The position numbers were made by a program, and so were the translations under genes. From Kalaharituber pfeilii (Eukaryota > Ascomycota > Pezizomycetes > Pezizales > Pezizaceae): DNA of 64,000 nucleotides. Of the stretch, positions 50,403 to 63,500 are shown one piece after another. Each line of letters starts with the position of its first letter. Positions within the stretch are counted from its first letter, which is position 1. A model generated the notes under the pieces. It made no database searches. It saw only the letters and a program-made list of their open reading frames with translations, and was not told the origin of the DNA. Where the stretch lies: the NCBI GenBank assembly GCA_015179045.1, contig WHUZ01000004.1, positions 2,046,001-2,110,000 on the forward strand, read 5' to 3'.

Positions 50403-53400
50403 ATGCATCTCATTCCACGTGAGGCAAGTCCCATACAAGCATTCCCAGGCACGGGGGGTGAGGGGCAATGCGGGGACAGAGCAATCTGCGGTGCAACTGG
50501 GATTGCAGCGAAAGATGACTTAATTCCCTCTGCTTTGCGCATGGAGCACGGAGCACTGGCGATTGGCTAACAGAATAACGTTCTCCTCGGACGTTAGATC
50601 GACAAACTCGTCATCTCGCAGGCGGGATTCCTCGCGCAGCGTAGGCTTGCAAGGGGGGTGAAGCTTAATGAGACAGAGGCAACGGTATGGCCAGCTTCTT
50701 GAGTTCATTCGTGTGTTCACTCTCGGCGCACATACCTACCTTTCCCTGAATTCCTCTTGTATACATCCTCTAGCATTGAGGTTGAATGATTAGGAGCACG
50801 GCAACTCACATTTCCCACAAACAAGGCACTCATCGCCAACAACCTCCAAGAGCTCATTCGCGATGGCAAGCACACCGTCGCCCAACTCATGTCTATCGGC
50901 AAGCAGATGCTGGGCCGGCGCCATGTTCTTCCCTCTGTCGTGCAGTCTCTGCAAGAGTTACAAGTTGAGGGTACCTTTCCTGACGGTACATACCTCGTTA
51001 CAATTCACCACCCAATCTCGACGGAGGATGGGGACTTGGAGAAGGCTCTTTATGGAAGCTTCCTGCCTGTGCCAAGTAACGACCTGTTTCCGTTGGATGA
51101 TGCGAGTGTTTATGAATCGTTGGAACAGCCGGGTACTGTGGTTGCTGTGAAGGGCACGATCACGTTAAATGAGGGCAGGAAGCCTATTTTGCTCAAAGTT
51201 ACGAACAAGGGCGATAGGCCAATTCAGGTTTGTGGGAAACCGAAGTCCAATTGGCTTGTCTAAAGATTATAAGGCTAACCAACTGTTACATATGTAAAGG
51301 TAGGATCCCACTACCACTTCATCGAGACCAACCCTCTACTCGAATTCGACCGTCTCCAAGCCTACGGATACCGCCTCAATATCCCCGCCGGCACCGCCGT
51401 ACGCTTCGAGCCCGGAGAGTCCAAAACCATCTCATTAGTCGAGATATCCGGGAAGAAGATTATCCAAGGTGGGAACAATATTGCCTCTGGCCCGGTAGAT
51501 CTCTCACGCGCAGAGCAAATCCTTGAGGAGCTTGTAGCAGGTGGATTTGCCCATGTGCCGGCACCACCATTGCTATTAAGTACACCGGACTCGGGGCTGG
51601 CGACTATGGGGAGAGCGGCATATGCGGCAATGTTTGGTGCTACGACTGGGGATTTAGTGAGGTTGGGGGATACGGATTTGTGGGTGAAAGTAGAGCATGA
51701 TTATACGATTTATGGTGACGAGTGTAAGTTTGGTGGCGGGAAGACGTTGAGAGAGGGCATGGGACAGGCCAGCGGAAGACCAGATTCTGAGGTTGTTGAT
51801 TTGGTTATAACGAATGCGTTGATTGTGGATTATACTGGTATATATAAGGTGTGTCTTCGAAGTTTGAGCCCATGCATTGGCTAACGTGAGCTAACGAGGG
51901 ATACTTTCTCAATGTAGGCAGACATCGGTGTGAAGAATGGCAACATCGTAGGAATTGGCAAAGCAGGAAATCCGGATGTGATGGACGGCGTTCATCCGGA
52001 TCTGGTCGTCGGCTCGAACACAGATGTTATTGCGGGTGAAGGAAAGATTGTTACTTATGGTGGTTTTGATACTCATGTAAAGCTCACTTCCTGATAGATC
52101 CTTTACTGACAAATATACTTACTTAATAAATTCTAGATTCACTTCATCTGCCCTCAACAAGCGCAAGAAGCCATTGCATCTGGTGTGACCTCCATCCTGG
52201 GAGGTGGAACTGGTCCATCGTATGTTTCCCTCCTCTCTTCAGAGTTGTATATTCTACCACACATTCTCACCTGAACCTAGCACTGGCACAAACGCAACAA
52301 CTTGCACCCCTAGTGCCACATACATCCGCCAAATGCTTCAAGCCGTTGACAGCCTCCCACTGAATGTTGGTATCACCGGCAAAGGCAACGACAGCTTTCC
52401 CGGCCCGCTCCGTGAGCAATGCGAAGCTGGCGTAGTCGGGCTCAAGTTACATGAAGATTGGGGAACTACACCGGCGGCGATTGATGCTTGTCTGACCGTG
52501 TGCGATGAGTACGATGTGCAGTGTCTGATCCACACAGATACATTGAATGAGAGCGGGTTTGTAGAGCAGACGATTTCTGCGTTCAAGGTAGATCCTTCCC
52601 ACTTCCTTCCTCATATTCTCTAGCAATCCGCCCACTGACGCTCAATAGGGCCGTACAATCCACACATATCACACCGAAGGGGCTGGCGGTGGCCACGCAC
52701 CCGACATCATTTCAGTCGTCGAGCATTTGAACGTTTTACCATCTTCTACCAACCCCACCCGCCCGTTCACCCTGAACACGCTCGACGAGCACGTCGACAT
52801 GCTGATGGTCTGCCACCACCTGTCAAAGAAAATTCACGAGGACTGCTGCTTTGCGGAATCGCGCATCCGCGCGGAAACAATCGCCGCCGAAGACGTGCTG
52901 CACGACATCGGAGCCATCAGTATGATGTCGAGCGACTCCCAAGCCATGGGTCGTGTTGGTGAGGTTATACTCCGGACTTGGAAGACGGCACATAAGAATA
53001 AGGTACAGAGGGGTCCATTGAAGGAGGATGAGGGCTCCGGAGCGGATAATGAGAGGGTAAAGAGGTACATAGCGAAGTATACCATCAATCCGGCGATCGC
53101 GCATGGAATGAGCCACATCATTGGATCGGTGGAGGTGGGCAAGATGGCGGACCTTGTGTTGTGGGACCCGAAGAGGTTTGGTACGAAGCCGGATTTGGTG
53201 GTGAAGGGGGGAATGGTGGCGTGGGCGCAGATGGTGAGTTGAAACCCCTCGAATTACTGTTATTCCCGTTCCCCTCTCAACGTAAAACACTTCCCCAGGA
53301 ATAGGCGAGAGCTTACCCACTGACATGACTTGAAAGGGCGACGCCAACGGCTCCATCGGCACCATCCAACCCATCCTCTCACGCGCCATGTTTGCCACTT

Positions 53401-53785
53401 TCGTCCCGCAGACCAGCATCACGTTCGTGTCGCAAGCCAGCTTAACCTGCGGCGTCGTACCCACCTACGGACTGCGCAAGAGAGTAGAACCTGTAAAAGG
53501 ATGCAGAACGGTCACGAAGAAGGACATGAAGTGCAATGATGCGATGCCGAAGATGAGGGTCGATCCGGAGAGCTATGTGAGTATTCCTTTTTGTGCCCCT
53601 TTGGAGTGTGTGCGTGTGTGTTGTGGAGCGGAGGGGTTGGGAGGAAAGTGAAGTGTTACCCTCATCCACGAGCTTGATACTGATGTACCGGGGAATTCAT
53701 ACAGCAAGTCGAGGCCGACGGGATCCTGTGCACTGCAGAGCCAGCAGACAAGTTGCCCTTGACACAGAGCTACTTTTTGTATTAA
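50403..53785 (+). CDS. ureB: Urease (fused gamma-beta-alpha, nickel metalloenzyme)
   Basis: Ten exons give 837 residues, the length of fungal and jack bean ureases: 50403-50423, 50598-50684, 50826-51227, 51300-51848, 51918-52076, 52137-52219, 52281-52587, 52649-53233, 53337-53576, 53705-53785. The gamma part starts [20 protein letters not shown], the beta part has [12 protein letters not shown], and the alpha part the catalytic site: GFDTHIHF (His406, His408), GLKLHEDWG with the lysine to be carbamylated (489), and flap MVCHHL (Cys591, His592), one residue off jack bean numbering. It hydrolyses urea to ammonia and carbamate in the cytosol and needs UreD, UreF and UreG to load nickel. Exon 1 is only seven codons and its intron (50424-50597) has a GC donor, GAG|GCAAGT. 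No urea transporter or accessory gene is nearby. Confidence 0.97.
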
Positions 53786-53983
53786 GATTCGAGTCGTCAG
53801 GGGTGCGGGGCACGGCTTCCTCGAAGCTATGTTTAGAGTACTAGTAATTTCACACAAAACACATCGAAGATCGAGATTGCAGATTGGAACACTTTGGGAA
53901 TTTAAGGATTTTGAAAAAATGAGAAATGGGGGGACAAAAGTTGTCCATAATGCGTGGCAAACAATGCAGTTGGGCTGTTTTTG

Positions 53984-54032
<49 letters not shown>

Positions 54033-54045
54033 TGGGTTCGGTGGG

Positions 54046-54078
<33 letters not shown>

Positions 54079-54702
54079 CAAAACGAACGTCGGATCTTTT
54101 TATTTCTCGGAAAAACTACATTATATGCATTACAAATGTTGCAAGTCACTTATTTTGACAATCCAATAGAAAAAGAGCAAAAAATAAATAAATTAATTAA
54201 TATTTCGCAACCTACCTAACAAAGTAAAGGAATCCATTTGTGCAGCGACGTAAAAAAAAGAAAAAAAGAAAAAAAGGGTTAAGGCTGCAACTTATCAATT
54301 CTCAAAAAGCCGCAAGAATAAAATCAAACAAATACACCTTCTTTTGTGAAATAAAAAAAAAAAATAAGGACCTTTTCTACAACTTCTACATAACCTACAA
54401 ATCCACATCTAATATCCCGCTTCTCACACCTCCGCTACACTCACTCGCCCCCTCCACACCCCCACTGCTCCTCCCCGCATCCGCTATTCTACCATAAAAC
54501 ACAACTTTAAACCTCTCCATAAAATCGTTTCTCTCTTCAATAAAAGGTTAACATACATATAAAAGCGTAAACAAATAACCCACCAATTACCAATAAAACA
54601 AAAACGGAAAAAACTGTCTCAAAAAAAAAAAAAAAAAAATATATAAAATAGGATATAAAACCTAAACAATCTATTCCATCCCCCTCTACCTCAAAATGCC
54701 CT
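53786..54702. other. Intergenic, convergent 3' ends of urease and SDS22
   Basis: No gene. Contains T30 (53985-54014), A31 (54046-54076), further A/G-rich stretches (54252-54275, 54350-54366) and A18 near 54620-54637. Confidence 0.6.
53985..54076. repeat. Inverted homopolymer pair T30/A31
   Basis: A run of 30 T, a 31 nt T/G-rich centre, then 31 A. It can fold as a perfect 30 bp A-T hairpin on either strand. It lies 200 bp after the urease stop and 630 bp after the SDS22 stop. Confidence 0.85.
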
Positions 54703-56610
54703 CTAAGTACGCACATACGCTGCAGCATACACAAAAACCCCACGTCAGCACATTCATTCAACCTTAGATTCCCGAACCTCATCACAGTCCACCCACTAAA
54801 AAGCGAGATAACAAATAAAAGGGTTGCACTCACTAGCATCAATTTGCACAATCTGCGGCAACGCCAGTTTCACCTTATTCCTATACGTCGCCGCATTATT
54901 CCTCTGCAGTGGATTGCCCTCAAAATACACCGTCGACAGCGCCTTCTTGTCCCTTAGTTCCTGCTCCACCTCCTCAAAGCTCGACAGCTCATTGTTCGAC
55001 GCCCAGACTTCTTCAATGTTTGTGAGATGGGCGAGGCCGCTGAGTTTGGAAATGCGGTTATTGGAGATGTCGATGACGCGGAGTTTATGCTGTTGGGTGG
55101 TAGGTGATGGGAGTGGATGTTAGTAATGTTGCATTATGGGGAGGGGCAAGATAGGTAGACGATGGTGAGGGTGGAAAGGGGAAGCACGTTGTTTTCAAGG
55201 CCGGATATCTCAGTAATGGCATTGTGGGAGATATATATTTCCTCCAGGGATCGCAGATTCTCGAGGCCTTTGATGGCGGTTAGACGGTTAGATTGTATTG
55301 AGAGGATGCGGAGGTTAGTAAGGGAGTCAAGATTCTATAACTCTGTAAATCAGTATTGAGAGTAAATGGCCTGAGCTTTTACAGGTTCAGACCTTAAGCT
55401 CCGTAATCTTGTTCTTCCCCAACCACAGCTCCTGTAATGCAGTCAATGTATCCAGATTATCAATTTCCTACCTCCCCAGAGATCAGCCAGAACCCTTCAA
55501 CGTATCGTAGACTATGTATCAATTCGCCCATGCTGCAGAACACCTACCCTTATCCTATTCGCTCCGAGTTCCAAATTCTTAAGATTCGTCAACCCCTCCA
55601 AGTTCTCAATCTTACTAATCTTATTCTGTACCAGATAGAGGTTCTGCAGATCCTTGAGCTGATTCACGCGTTTGATGTGCTTAATCTTATTGAAGGACAA
55701 GTCCAGGTTCTGTAGCTGTAGCAAGGATTCGAGGCCGGTAATGCGCGAGATGCCGTTGTCATAGAGGTCGAGGTCTATCAGAGTATCTTTGAGGGATTCG
55801 AGGGCTTCGATTTCTTGGATGTGGTTTTGGCGGAGACATAGTTTCTGGAGGTGGGGATTGAGGTGTGAGTTTGGGTATTTCAAAAGCGAATGGCGAATAG
55901 ATTGAGATGCAAGGGAGGACCGAACCTGAATTTTGTGGAATCGCTCAAGCCGTAGCGGCACTATGGATCCTATGCGGAGGTGAACTAATTCTACTTCCTA
56001 ATACCCGGCCTTCTGATTTAGCTCCCATGTCTTTGCCCTTCATATATACTATATATAGTGTGACAAGCAGAAATGTGTATAATATACGGTGGTGATGATG
56101 AAAGCTTGAAATATATGTCGTCCGGCCAGTTCGTACCTCAATATCTTTTGGAAAATCATCCATCAAGTCTATACCAAAAAGCACCCTGTCAGCTTGTATA
56201 CCTTGCAACAACCACAGCGACTATCACTGTCATCATCCACCAACCCCACAGATCCTACCACCTGTCCAATCCCTTCCCACTAAGGTGTATGTCAGATATA
56301 TACCTTCGTCGTTATCAATCCTCTCTCCTGGTATCACATTCTCGTCTTCCGATCCTTCATCCCCAGAAGCTCCATCACCGCCTCTTCCACCACCCTCACC
56401 AACATCGCCACGGTCAGCATGACTTTCAAGTAAATGAGCGTTGGTCAAAATAGCTCTCCGCTGCTGTTGCTGTTGTTCCTGTCCTGCATCTGCCACAGGT
56501 ACTGTCCCCGTGGCCTCGTTTCTCCCGCTGCTTTCCGCTGTCTCACTGCTCTTCTCAATCCCATTCGTCACAGGGCCAGCCGACGGCGGCGGAGGAGTTC
56601 TACTCGGCAT
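54703..56610 (-). CDS. SDS22: Sds22, leucine-rich-repeat regulator of protein phosphatase 1
   Basis: Eight exons on the minus strand (56610-56304, 56168-56137, 55997-55926, 55844-55548, 55467-55393, 55334-55188, 55089-54834, 54719-54703) give 400 residues. After a disordered N terminus with a poly-Gln patch, Sds22-type 22-residue repeats run in series: LCLRQNHIQEIEALESL, LDLYDNGISRITGLESL, LDLSFNKIKHIKRVNQL, LYLVQNKISKIENLEGL, LELGANRIR, LWLGKNKITELKNLDSL, LSIQSNRLTAIKGLENL, IYISHNAITEISGLE, IDISNNRISKLSGLAHL, ending in an LRR-cap LPQIVQIDATYVRT. Sds22 binds PP1 catalytic subunit and helps its maturation and nuclear, mitotic function. The last exon is only 17 nt; without it the conserved end is lost. 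It shares strand with the Psr1-type phosphatase, 2 kb away. Confidence 0.95.
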
Positions 56611-58673
56611 CTTTCTGTTACCGTACCCACACTTACTCGGTCCGACTAATATCGTGGCGTGAGAACAGGTGCGTAGGAATCTGAGGTATTTTCAAAATGA
56701 GGTTGCTTGTTGGTGATGAGTTACTCTTCTTGCGGGCCTTCCGTTTTTTTAACTTTCTTTAGAGTTAGGATTTGACTGAAGAAGCGTTGGGGAACTAGGC
56801 TGCTACGCTTGCTTGTCGATGCGTGGCTTTGTCTCGACTGGGCATGATGGAGGTGATCGACTGATCCTGGACAGGGCCCAGGGCCAGTGCTAGTCAGTAA
56901 CGAGGGCTGCCTTCACTTGCAGCAGCAGAGCCGCGGGGGGGATGGCGTATTTGTACCTGATGAAGGGGGCTTATAGATCTCGGTATACAGGCATATAGAT
57001 GAGTCTTACGTTCCTGTTACACCTGGCAGCCTTCACGTGACCACTACTCAAGTCGAGTGTACGTCTACCCACTTGAGCCTCTCTCATCATCGCAATCCTG
57101 CATCCTTGCTTCAAGCACAAGACTATGCTTCGACTTATCGGAGCAAAGAGCAACTAAGCACACCCATATGTACCAGTTGCATTTGCCATATGACACTGAC
57201 GATCTTCCCTTTCTGCGGGTGTGTTGGGACGGTCACACGTGAGAACACGCAGTCTGAGTAAGTGCTTACAAGTACCAGTACCCCAAAGCACCTTTATGTT
57301 ATTTAATATAAGTACCAGTTTATCATCACAGTACCGCAGTCCTGTAACCAGATCACATAGATCTGGTACGCAGATAAAATCTGTAATGCTTTTTCAAGGA
57401 GTACAATACATAACTTCGGAGTAGCATATATTAGCAATTACATACTATACTTAATTACAATGTCGGCATCTCCACATATATACTTGAAAAAGTCACAATA
57501 GACCAAATTCACTAAAGCCCCCGCTTCCCATCCTTCACCAACATGTAAAACTCACATACCTACATCCCTGATACAATATCCACATATCTCAACGCAAGCT
57601 TAGTATGCATATCGCAGATAGCTTATGTACTTCAATAGCACAGCCGCCACACCTCTCTTCCAGTTACGGTTGCTCTCAGAACTGTGTATCCCCCTCTTTT
57701 ATTCTCCTTTGTCCCTTTTGCAGGCATCTTAATGATATAAAATATAATGTGTATATATATCAGGAGCGATGAACGCGTGACCGGCCAACTTGTGCTCAAT
57801 CAACGAGTATAAAATGGACGATGATATGCATGCATGCAGAGAAATGACAACGCAGTGTAGCAGCGCATGTAGTAGTAGTAACAGCAGTAAGATGAGCACC
57901 ATGCTTGTGGTGACAGACGCAGAATGATGACAATGAAGTGATGACTTGAGTTTTGGGAAACAGAAGATGAAAACAAAAAAAAAAATAATATAAAAAAAGG
58001 GGACATAAGAACCAAGCAAACAGCCCCTGGGTAGTAAACATACAAAAACACTATTATACTTATTATCTCTGTGGAACAAATCGAAGAAGGTATGTCTGTA
58101 AGTAGAGCTTGAAATATATCAAGAATACTCGTGAGATTTGTGCAGGAACTGAGGAGAGAAACCCAGAATAGAATGGACAATAAGGAAACACAAGGAAATG
58201 AACTGAGGAAAGAACAAAGGGAATGAAATGAAGGAAAATACGAGTTTGCGCACTCGTAAGCAAGATACCAAACAAATAGAAAAACAAAAGAAATGACAAG
58301 TTAAGCTGTCAGAAGTATATGGTGGATGCAATCAAAGCACCACATGACGATCATAATACGAGTCATGTCCGCCTGAACAAAGGAAATACCGTTTGACCCC
58401 TTATCCCTCGCCTGAACCACGCTATGACCATTTTCAATCCAATTTGCAAATATCCTATCCAAGCCCTCAAATTTTGGACAACATTTTCCCAATCCACGCC
58501 AGCCCCCAGCTGCTTTCTATCTCTTTCCTATTTTTTTGCTTGCCACTAGATGTATAGTATATTTGACAGCGGATGCATCAATCAACTACCATGTAATAAC
58601 CTCCCAGGCGTCCCGATCAGACGCCATCCATAAGAAGTGGATAATTTTTTCGGAAAAAAAGCTGTCTGTTGCG
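56611..58673. other. Intergenic between SDS22 and the Psr1-type phosphatase
   Basis: No gene recognised. Frames at 57729-58331 (-) are Phe/Leu-rich products of AT-rich sequence. The right part should hold the 3' UTR of the phosphatase gene. A GC-rich patch lies near 56870-56945. Confidence 0.45.
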
Positions 58674-60554
58674 TTACATAGAAACATCCAATACCATACT
58701 GACATCCCTAACGCCTGCTCCTGATAGATCCTCCAGGACGGGTATAAGATCCAATAGCTCATTATCATGAGCATCAGAGAACCAACTGCTGATTGGAACA
58801 GCATGTTGGGGGTGGAATATATATGAAGTTGGTGAATTGTCGATGATAATTGTATCTTTCAAATCACGTCCCAATTGCGATAGATCCTGCATGTTCATGT
58901 TAGTAGACGAATTTAAGCGTGATTTTAGGTAAGTCTTGGCGTACCTTTACATAGTTCCCTTGGTGATTGAAACAGCTCTCGCGGAACAGTCGGTGATGGA
59001 CAACATGATTTGTATCTAATTGGTCAAGAAGTGGGTCACCATACTACCAAGCAATCTAGAGTTAGTGTCATATCCGTTCCATTGAAGGGCTAGAAACAAA
59101 CCTTTGACACTGAAGCTGTGAACACCACAACTTCATATAGTTCCCCAACTCTCTTCATGAATTGATCTACTCCAGGCCGTTTAATAACGTAGACATTGTG
59201 AAATGAGCCTTCTATCTCGACTGGAATGGTGAAATCGGCTTGATGAATGAGCTACCAAGCGTATTAGCACCAACTTAAGGAATACTACTGGGATGATGCA
59301 TACCTTGAAGCTACTGTGTACTAATGTCTCATCCAAATCCAAGACCAAGCATTTTTTGCCTACAAACTCAGGCTTTGGTGGTGGTAGTAACCATTGTTTC
59401 GGCTCCGCAGGTGCACTCTCCACAAGGACAACATCTTGAGCCAGCTCAGCTTCCACAAGAGCATCTTGCACTGGCGGTTTAATTGGGGTGATTGCTTCGG
59501 TTTCAGCAGCCTGAATCGGCGGTAATTCAGGTTTTATTAGAGTGACCTTGTTTGAACGAATCTCAGGCTCTGCTTCTGTCATAACAACGTCCTCCTTTGT
59601 TGGCAATGAGCCATGCTGTGGTGCAGGGCTGGAAGTGGAAGGTCTCAAGTCCTCAATCTCTTCAACTACGGTCATGGGAGTAATGTCACGGGCGGCTGGC
59701 TCCGGAGCTTGTGGAACTTTTTGCACCTCCTCCTCTTGTGCAGGAGTCTCTTTTATGATGGGCTTCTCTCCCGATAGAGTCCCCTTTTCCGGTTCTCGAA
59801 CCTGCTCCAGTGTTTCCACCGGTACACTCATGCGCGCATCTGCCCCTGCTTGAGCAACATCTGCCTTCTTTTCGTCAATTGGCTCCTTTGATTCAGGACC
59901 AAAGCTATCCTGCTCGTCGGGACTCTTCAGACTAGGTACGTCCGCGGTGGGTCGTGGTTTGTGCACCGGCTTTGTTGCCTTTCTAGAAGGGGGTTCATCT
60001 TCAACAACGCCTTGTGCAGAATCTGGAGGACGGCAGCAATTTAGAAAAACGCTGAAAAACTTTGATATCCCACCTCCACTATGTGATTTGTGCGTTCTAC
60101 CCTCGTTAGTAGAGTGACCACTATTCACACTACTCCCATCTCCATCCCTCTTCTTCCTCCTCTTCCTCGCGTTTGTAGTACTGGTCTGGACATGATTTCC
60201 GGACATGTCTACTGTAGAGGTCGGGGATGGTTGGTTTTTGGAGGAGGTACGTGTAGGAACATTTAGCAGGGAATTCCTCTTCTGGGATGAAGGTCTGTTA
60301 TTAGCATGGGAATTCGCAACAGTAGCATCTGTGCTTGATGACGGAGCCGGTTTCGGTGTAGAAGGAGCAGAGGCTGCGTCATCCGCAACAGAGCCAGCTC
60401 TTATGGAGGAAGTTCTCACAGGAGGTATAGGCTTGCTGGATGATGCTTCAACATCTGTATATTCAATTAGAACCAGAATTTTTCTTTAATTTTATTTCTG
60501 TCAATATCGCGTATGCCGATTGTAGATCAACGTACCAGATGGCTTGTTCTCCAT
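58674..60554 (-). CDS. PSR1: Psr1/Psr2-type plasma membrane phosphatase (NIF/CTD-like)
   Basis: Five exons on the minus strand (60554-60536, 60454-59304, 59251-59102, 59043-58945, 58886-58674) give 543 residues. The first 360 are disordered, Ser/Thr/Pro and acidic, with an internal [15 protein letters not shown] that resembles the cysteine pair palmitoylated at the N terminus of yeast Psr1. The C-terminal FCP1-like haloacid dehalogenase domain holds [18 protein letters not shown], with nucleophile Asp379 and acid Asp381, then [42 protein letters not shown], and [14 protein letters not shown] and [15 protein letters not shown]. Psr1/2 act with Whi2 in sodium stress and general stress response. 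The first exon has only 19 nt; the second is almost the whole N terminus. Confidence 0.94.
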
Positions 60555-63500
60555 TGCTTTGTGATCCCGCCTTGGTTACACGTCTGCAGAGTTGACTGCC
60601 CGCTGTTTTCGCGCTCGCTCACAAATCTTTCCTTCCGAATACCCTTCCGTTTCCTTCTCAGCAACTCTTGATCCTCGATTTCCCTTTTATTGCTTATCGC
60701 CTTATTCCGGATCGTGTCAGGGCCTAATACCTTTTTCACGTCGCGCCTCTTCTCCGAACGTAGGTTTTTTTTTTTTTTTTTTGCTTTTGGAACTTCGGAA
60801 TAAAATAAAATGCAAAGACGTAGCTAAGCCTTTTTCCTCTCGCGGCAAGAAATATCTCAATTTCCAAGAATTAAATATATTCCAACTTAAAGGAGAAAAT
60901 GCGTGCTGGGAGGAAGAATCGGAATGAAAATTGGAACAGAGCGATGGAGGATGAACTCGGCTGAGGGTCTTGGAGCAGTGTTTGTATGAATTGGTCTTGG
61001 ACTGATCAGTGACAACGAATAAAGGATGTGCGAGTCTACGATGGTCCTCTTGACGCGGGATGAATGCAAGTGAACAGCCTTAGGTAGCAGGGGGCGAAAG
61101 TTAAATGTCGATACAAGATGTAGCTTGTATGCAGGCAACTTGGTAAGTCCCTTTTTTCAGTGCCTCACACAAGTGTGGGTGGCCTGGTGCCTCGTTTCGA
61201 TTTCTCGCTTTTTCGCTCGCGAAGAGATTAATGCCAAAATTGAATAAACTGGGGGCTAGTGCGTGTCTGACACGAGAGCAAGAAACCAAATAGAAAGATA
61301 AAAAAAAGGTTTATTCAAAAATAAAAAACAAGCAGAAAAGAAGAGAAGAGTCGCTAAGAAGAGAGAACAAGTTAAGTATCCAAGCGGTTGGAGAGGCAAG
61401 CTCGTGGACGGGATTCCAGCAGCACTGGCAGCAGAGCAAGAAGCAGAGGCAGCGAGCAGAGTGACAGGCGCGAGTGGAGAGTAGTGATTGGTAGCGAGCA
61501 GAAGGGGGGGGGGGGGGGGGGGTAGCAGAAGTACGATTTGGGTGGGTGGTGGAGGTGGAGGGGGGGGGGAGGGGGGCTTGAAGGGGCTGGGATTTTTCGC
61601 TTGGGCTGTTGGCGGACGGGGGGGAGGGGGATGCGTTGGTGGGAGGAATTAAGAAGTGCGGGAAAGGGTTGGGCAATCGCCAAATCACAACAGCCGGGGA
61701 GGCTCAAGAAGGGCCATCGTCGTTTGGGGGAAAGCGGCGGTTGGCGAGGGGGAAATGAAATGAGGGAAATGAAATGAAGGGAAACGAAATGAGGACCCCG
61801 ACAAAGTCGACTCGAGATGGGTCGAGTGGTGCTCCCAGCATATGAGTGCAAATATGGGCGAGGAGCTGGCAGCTCTAGCCTCAGTAGCCTGCCCCCGAGC
61901 CTTCCAAACGCCGTCGCGCCGGTTCGAGGCTGCCCCGTCCCTCGTCCACGTCTGGGTGCCTCTCTCCGCGCCCAGCAGCGCGCACGGCGGAGGGCTCGGG
62001 CACGGGGGGCGCCCTGCGCCGGCGCTCTCGCTGGGGCCCCGGCCACTGGATCTTAGCTGCCCCCCCCCCCCCCCCGAGAGCACCAGCCAGTCTCGGCGCA
62101 CCCTCCCCCCACCGCTCTGTATGATATGAGTGCTGCTCGCACTTCCATGCCCACGCTCCCTCTCGACTCTTGCCCGGAGGATTAGAGTTGCGCACTTGCA
62201 CCGGTGCCCCCTACACATGTCCCTGGCCATGGACTGGCTGGCTGCCGTAACTAGCCTGCCAGCCAACCGTCTCCCGCTGGCTTAGGCGTCTGAGGGAGGC
62301 CTACAGGCTATTCCTATCCCGACGCACGCTACGACACAATAGGGTGCACTCCACCCTCGGCCCCCCCCCCCCCCATAACCACACCAAAATAATCATGCTC
62401 CACATCGCTAGCAAGCAGAAATAAGCTACAGATTATCTCCGAGCACCACTCTAGTACTCAAATTAAGTCTCACCGCTACTAACTCAGTGCCCACAAAACT
62501 CTATGGAACGCCAGTGATAGTTGGGCCAAGCGTCAAATTGCCCTTACCATGATGCTGAATCCATAAGTAGGACACCTTTTCGGTACGGATACTGGCACGC
62601 TATTTCCCCAGTTTAGCGCCTATCCGTATTATAATGGACTGGGCAGAAGTATTCAAGTCGCATTGTTGCTTTTCTGCTGCACTTTGCATAAATTGAATGT
62701 TTGAGGGAAAAAGTACCTATGATCTTTACGAGTGGTTAAAGTACTAGTACGAGTACTCTAATACTTGTAATACCTGTGACCCCCCAATCGATCGTTGCAC
62801 CGCGATCCATGTGTACCAGCCCCATAGGAATAAAGAATTGTAACCTGCAGTACTTAGCGGTCTCCAGACTACGTACCGTACCACCTAAGCTACTGGTAGG
62901 TAGAGTCATGGCGACCTTTCTCGTTCTCAGACAGCCCACTACTGTGGTGGTGATCCAATCAACACCTGAACTTCCAATGATCATGTATGTTCATGGCTCT
63001 ATGACTAAATTTTGTGTGTGGATGCTGATGCTCATGAGTTGGCGACCATGGCAATTGGCTGAATTAATTCAGTCTATGCATAATTGGCCAGCATTGTTGC
63101 CACTAGATCCACCCAACACTGCAGGCTCCTACTCCATTCAAGCACCTCATGCGTGGCATGGAGCCAAGTAAGATCGATGGCCCAAAGCGAAGTATCTGAC
63201 ATTGTACCACGGCAATGCAATGCATAGTTTTATGCCAGTAATGTAAGGTAAAGATAATTATCAACAGATTTTTAAAGATTTATATATAGAATTGTCTCCT
63301 GTACGTATGCATGTGTGCTGCCACATATAACTGTAAACGCTAAGTAGGCGCCAGGTGAGGTAAGTACTCGCAGGTATCAATACAACACTAAGGCACTTGT
63401 GCATTTGGAAACCCGAAACCTTTACGCACAGTTCAAGGCTGCAGCCAGAGACCACTAGGAACTTATTACTGTACCTGCTCTGTGGTCGGCAGAGGGGCAA

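Noticed and set aside
61372..62266. 224- and 193-codon minus-strand frames as a protein gene
   Set aside because: Pro/Ser/Arg low complexity, overlapping in different frames, no domain or splice-supported continuation.
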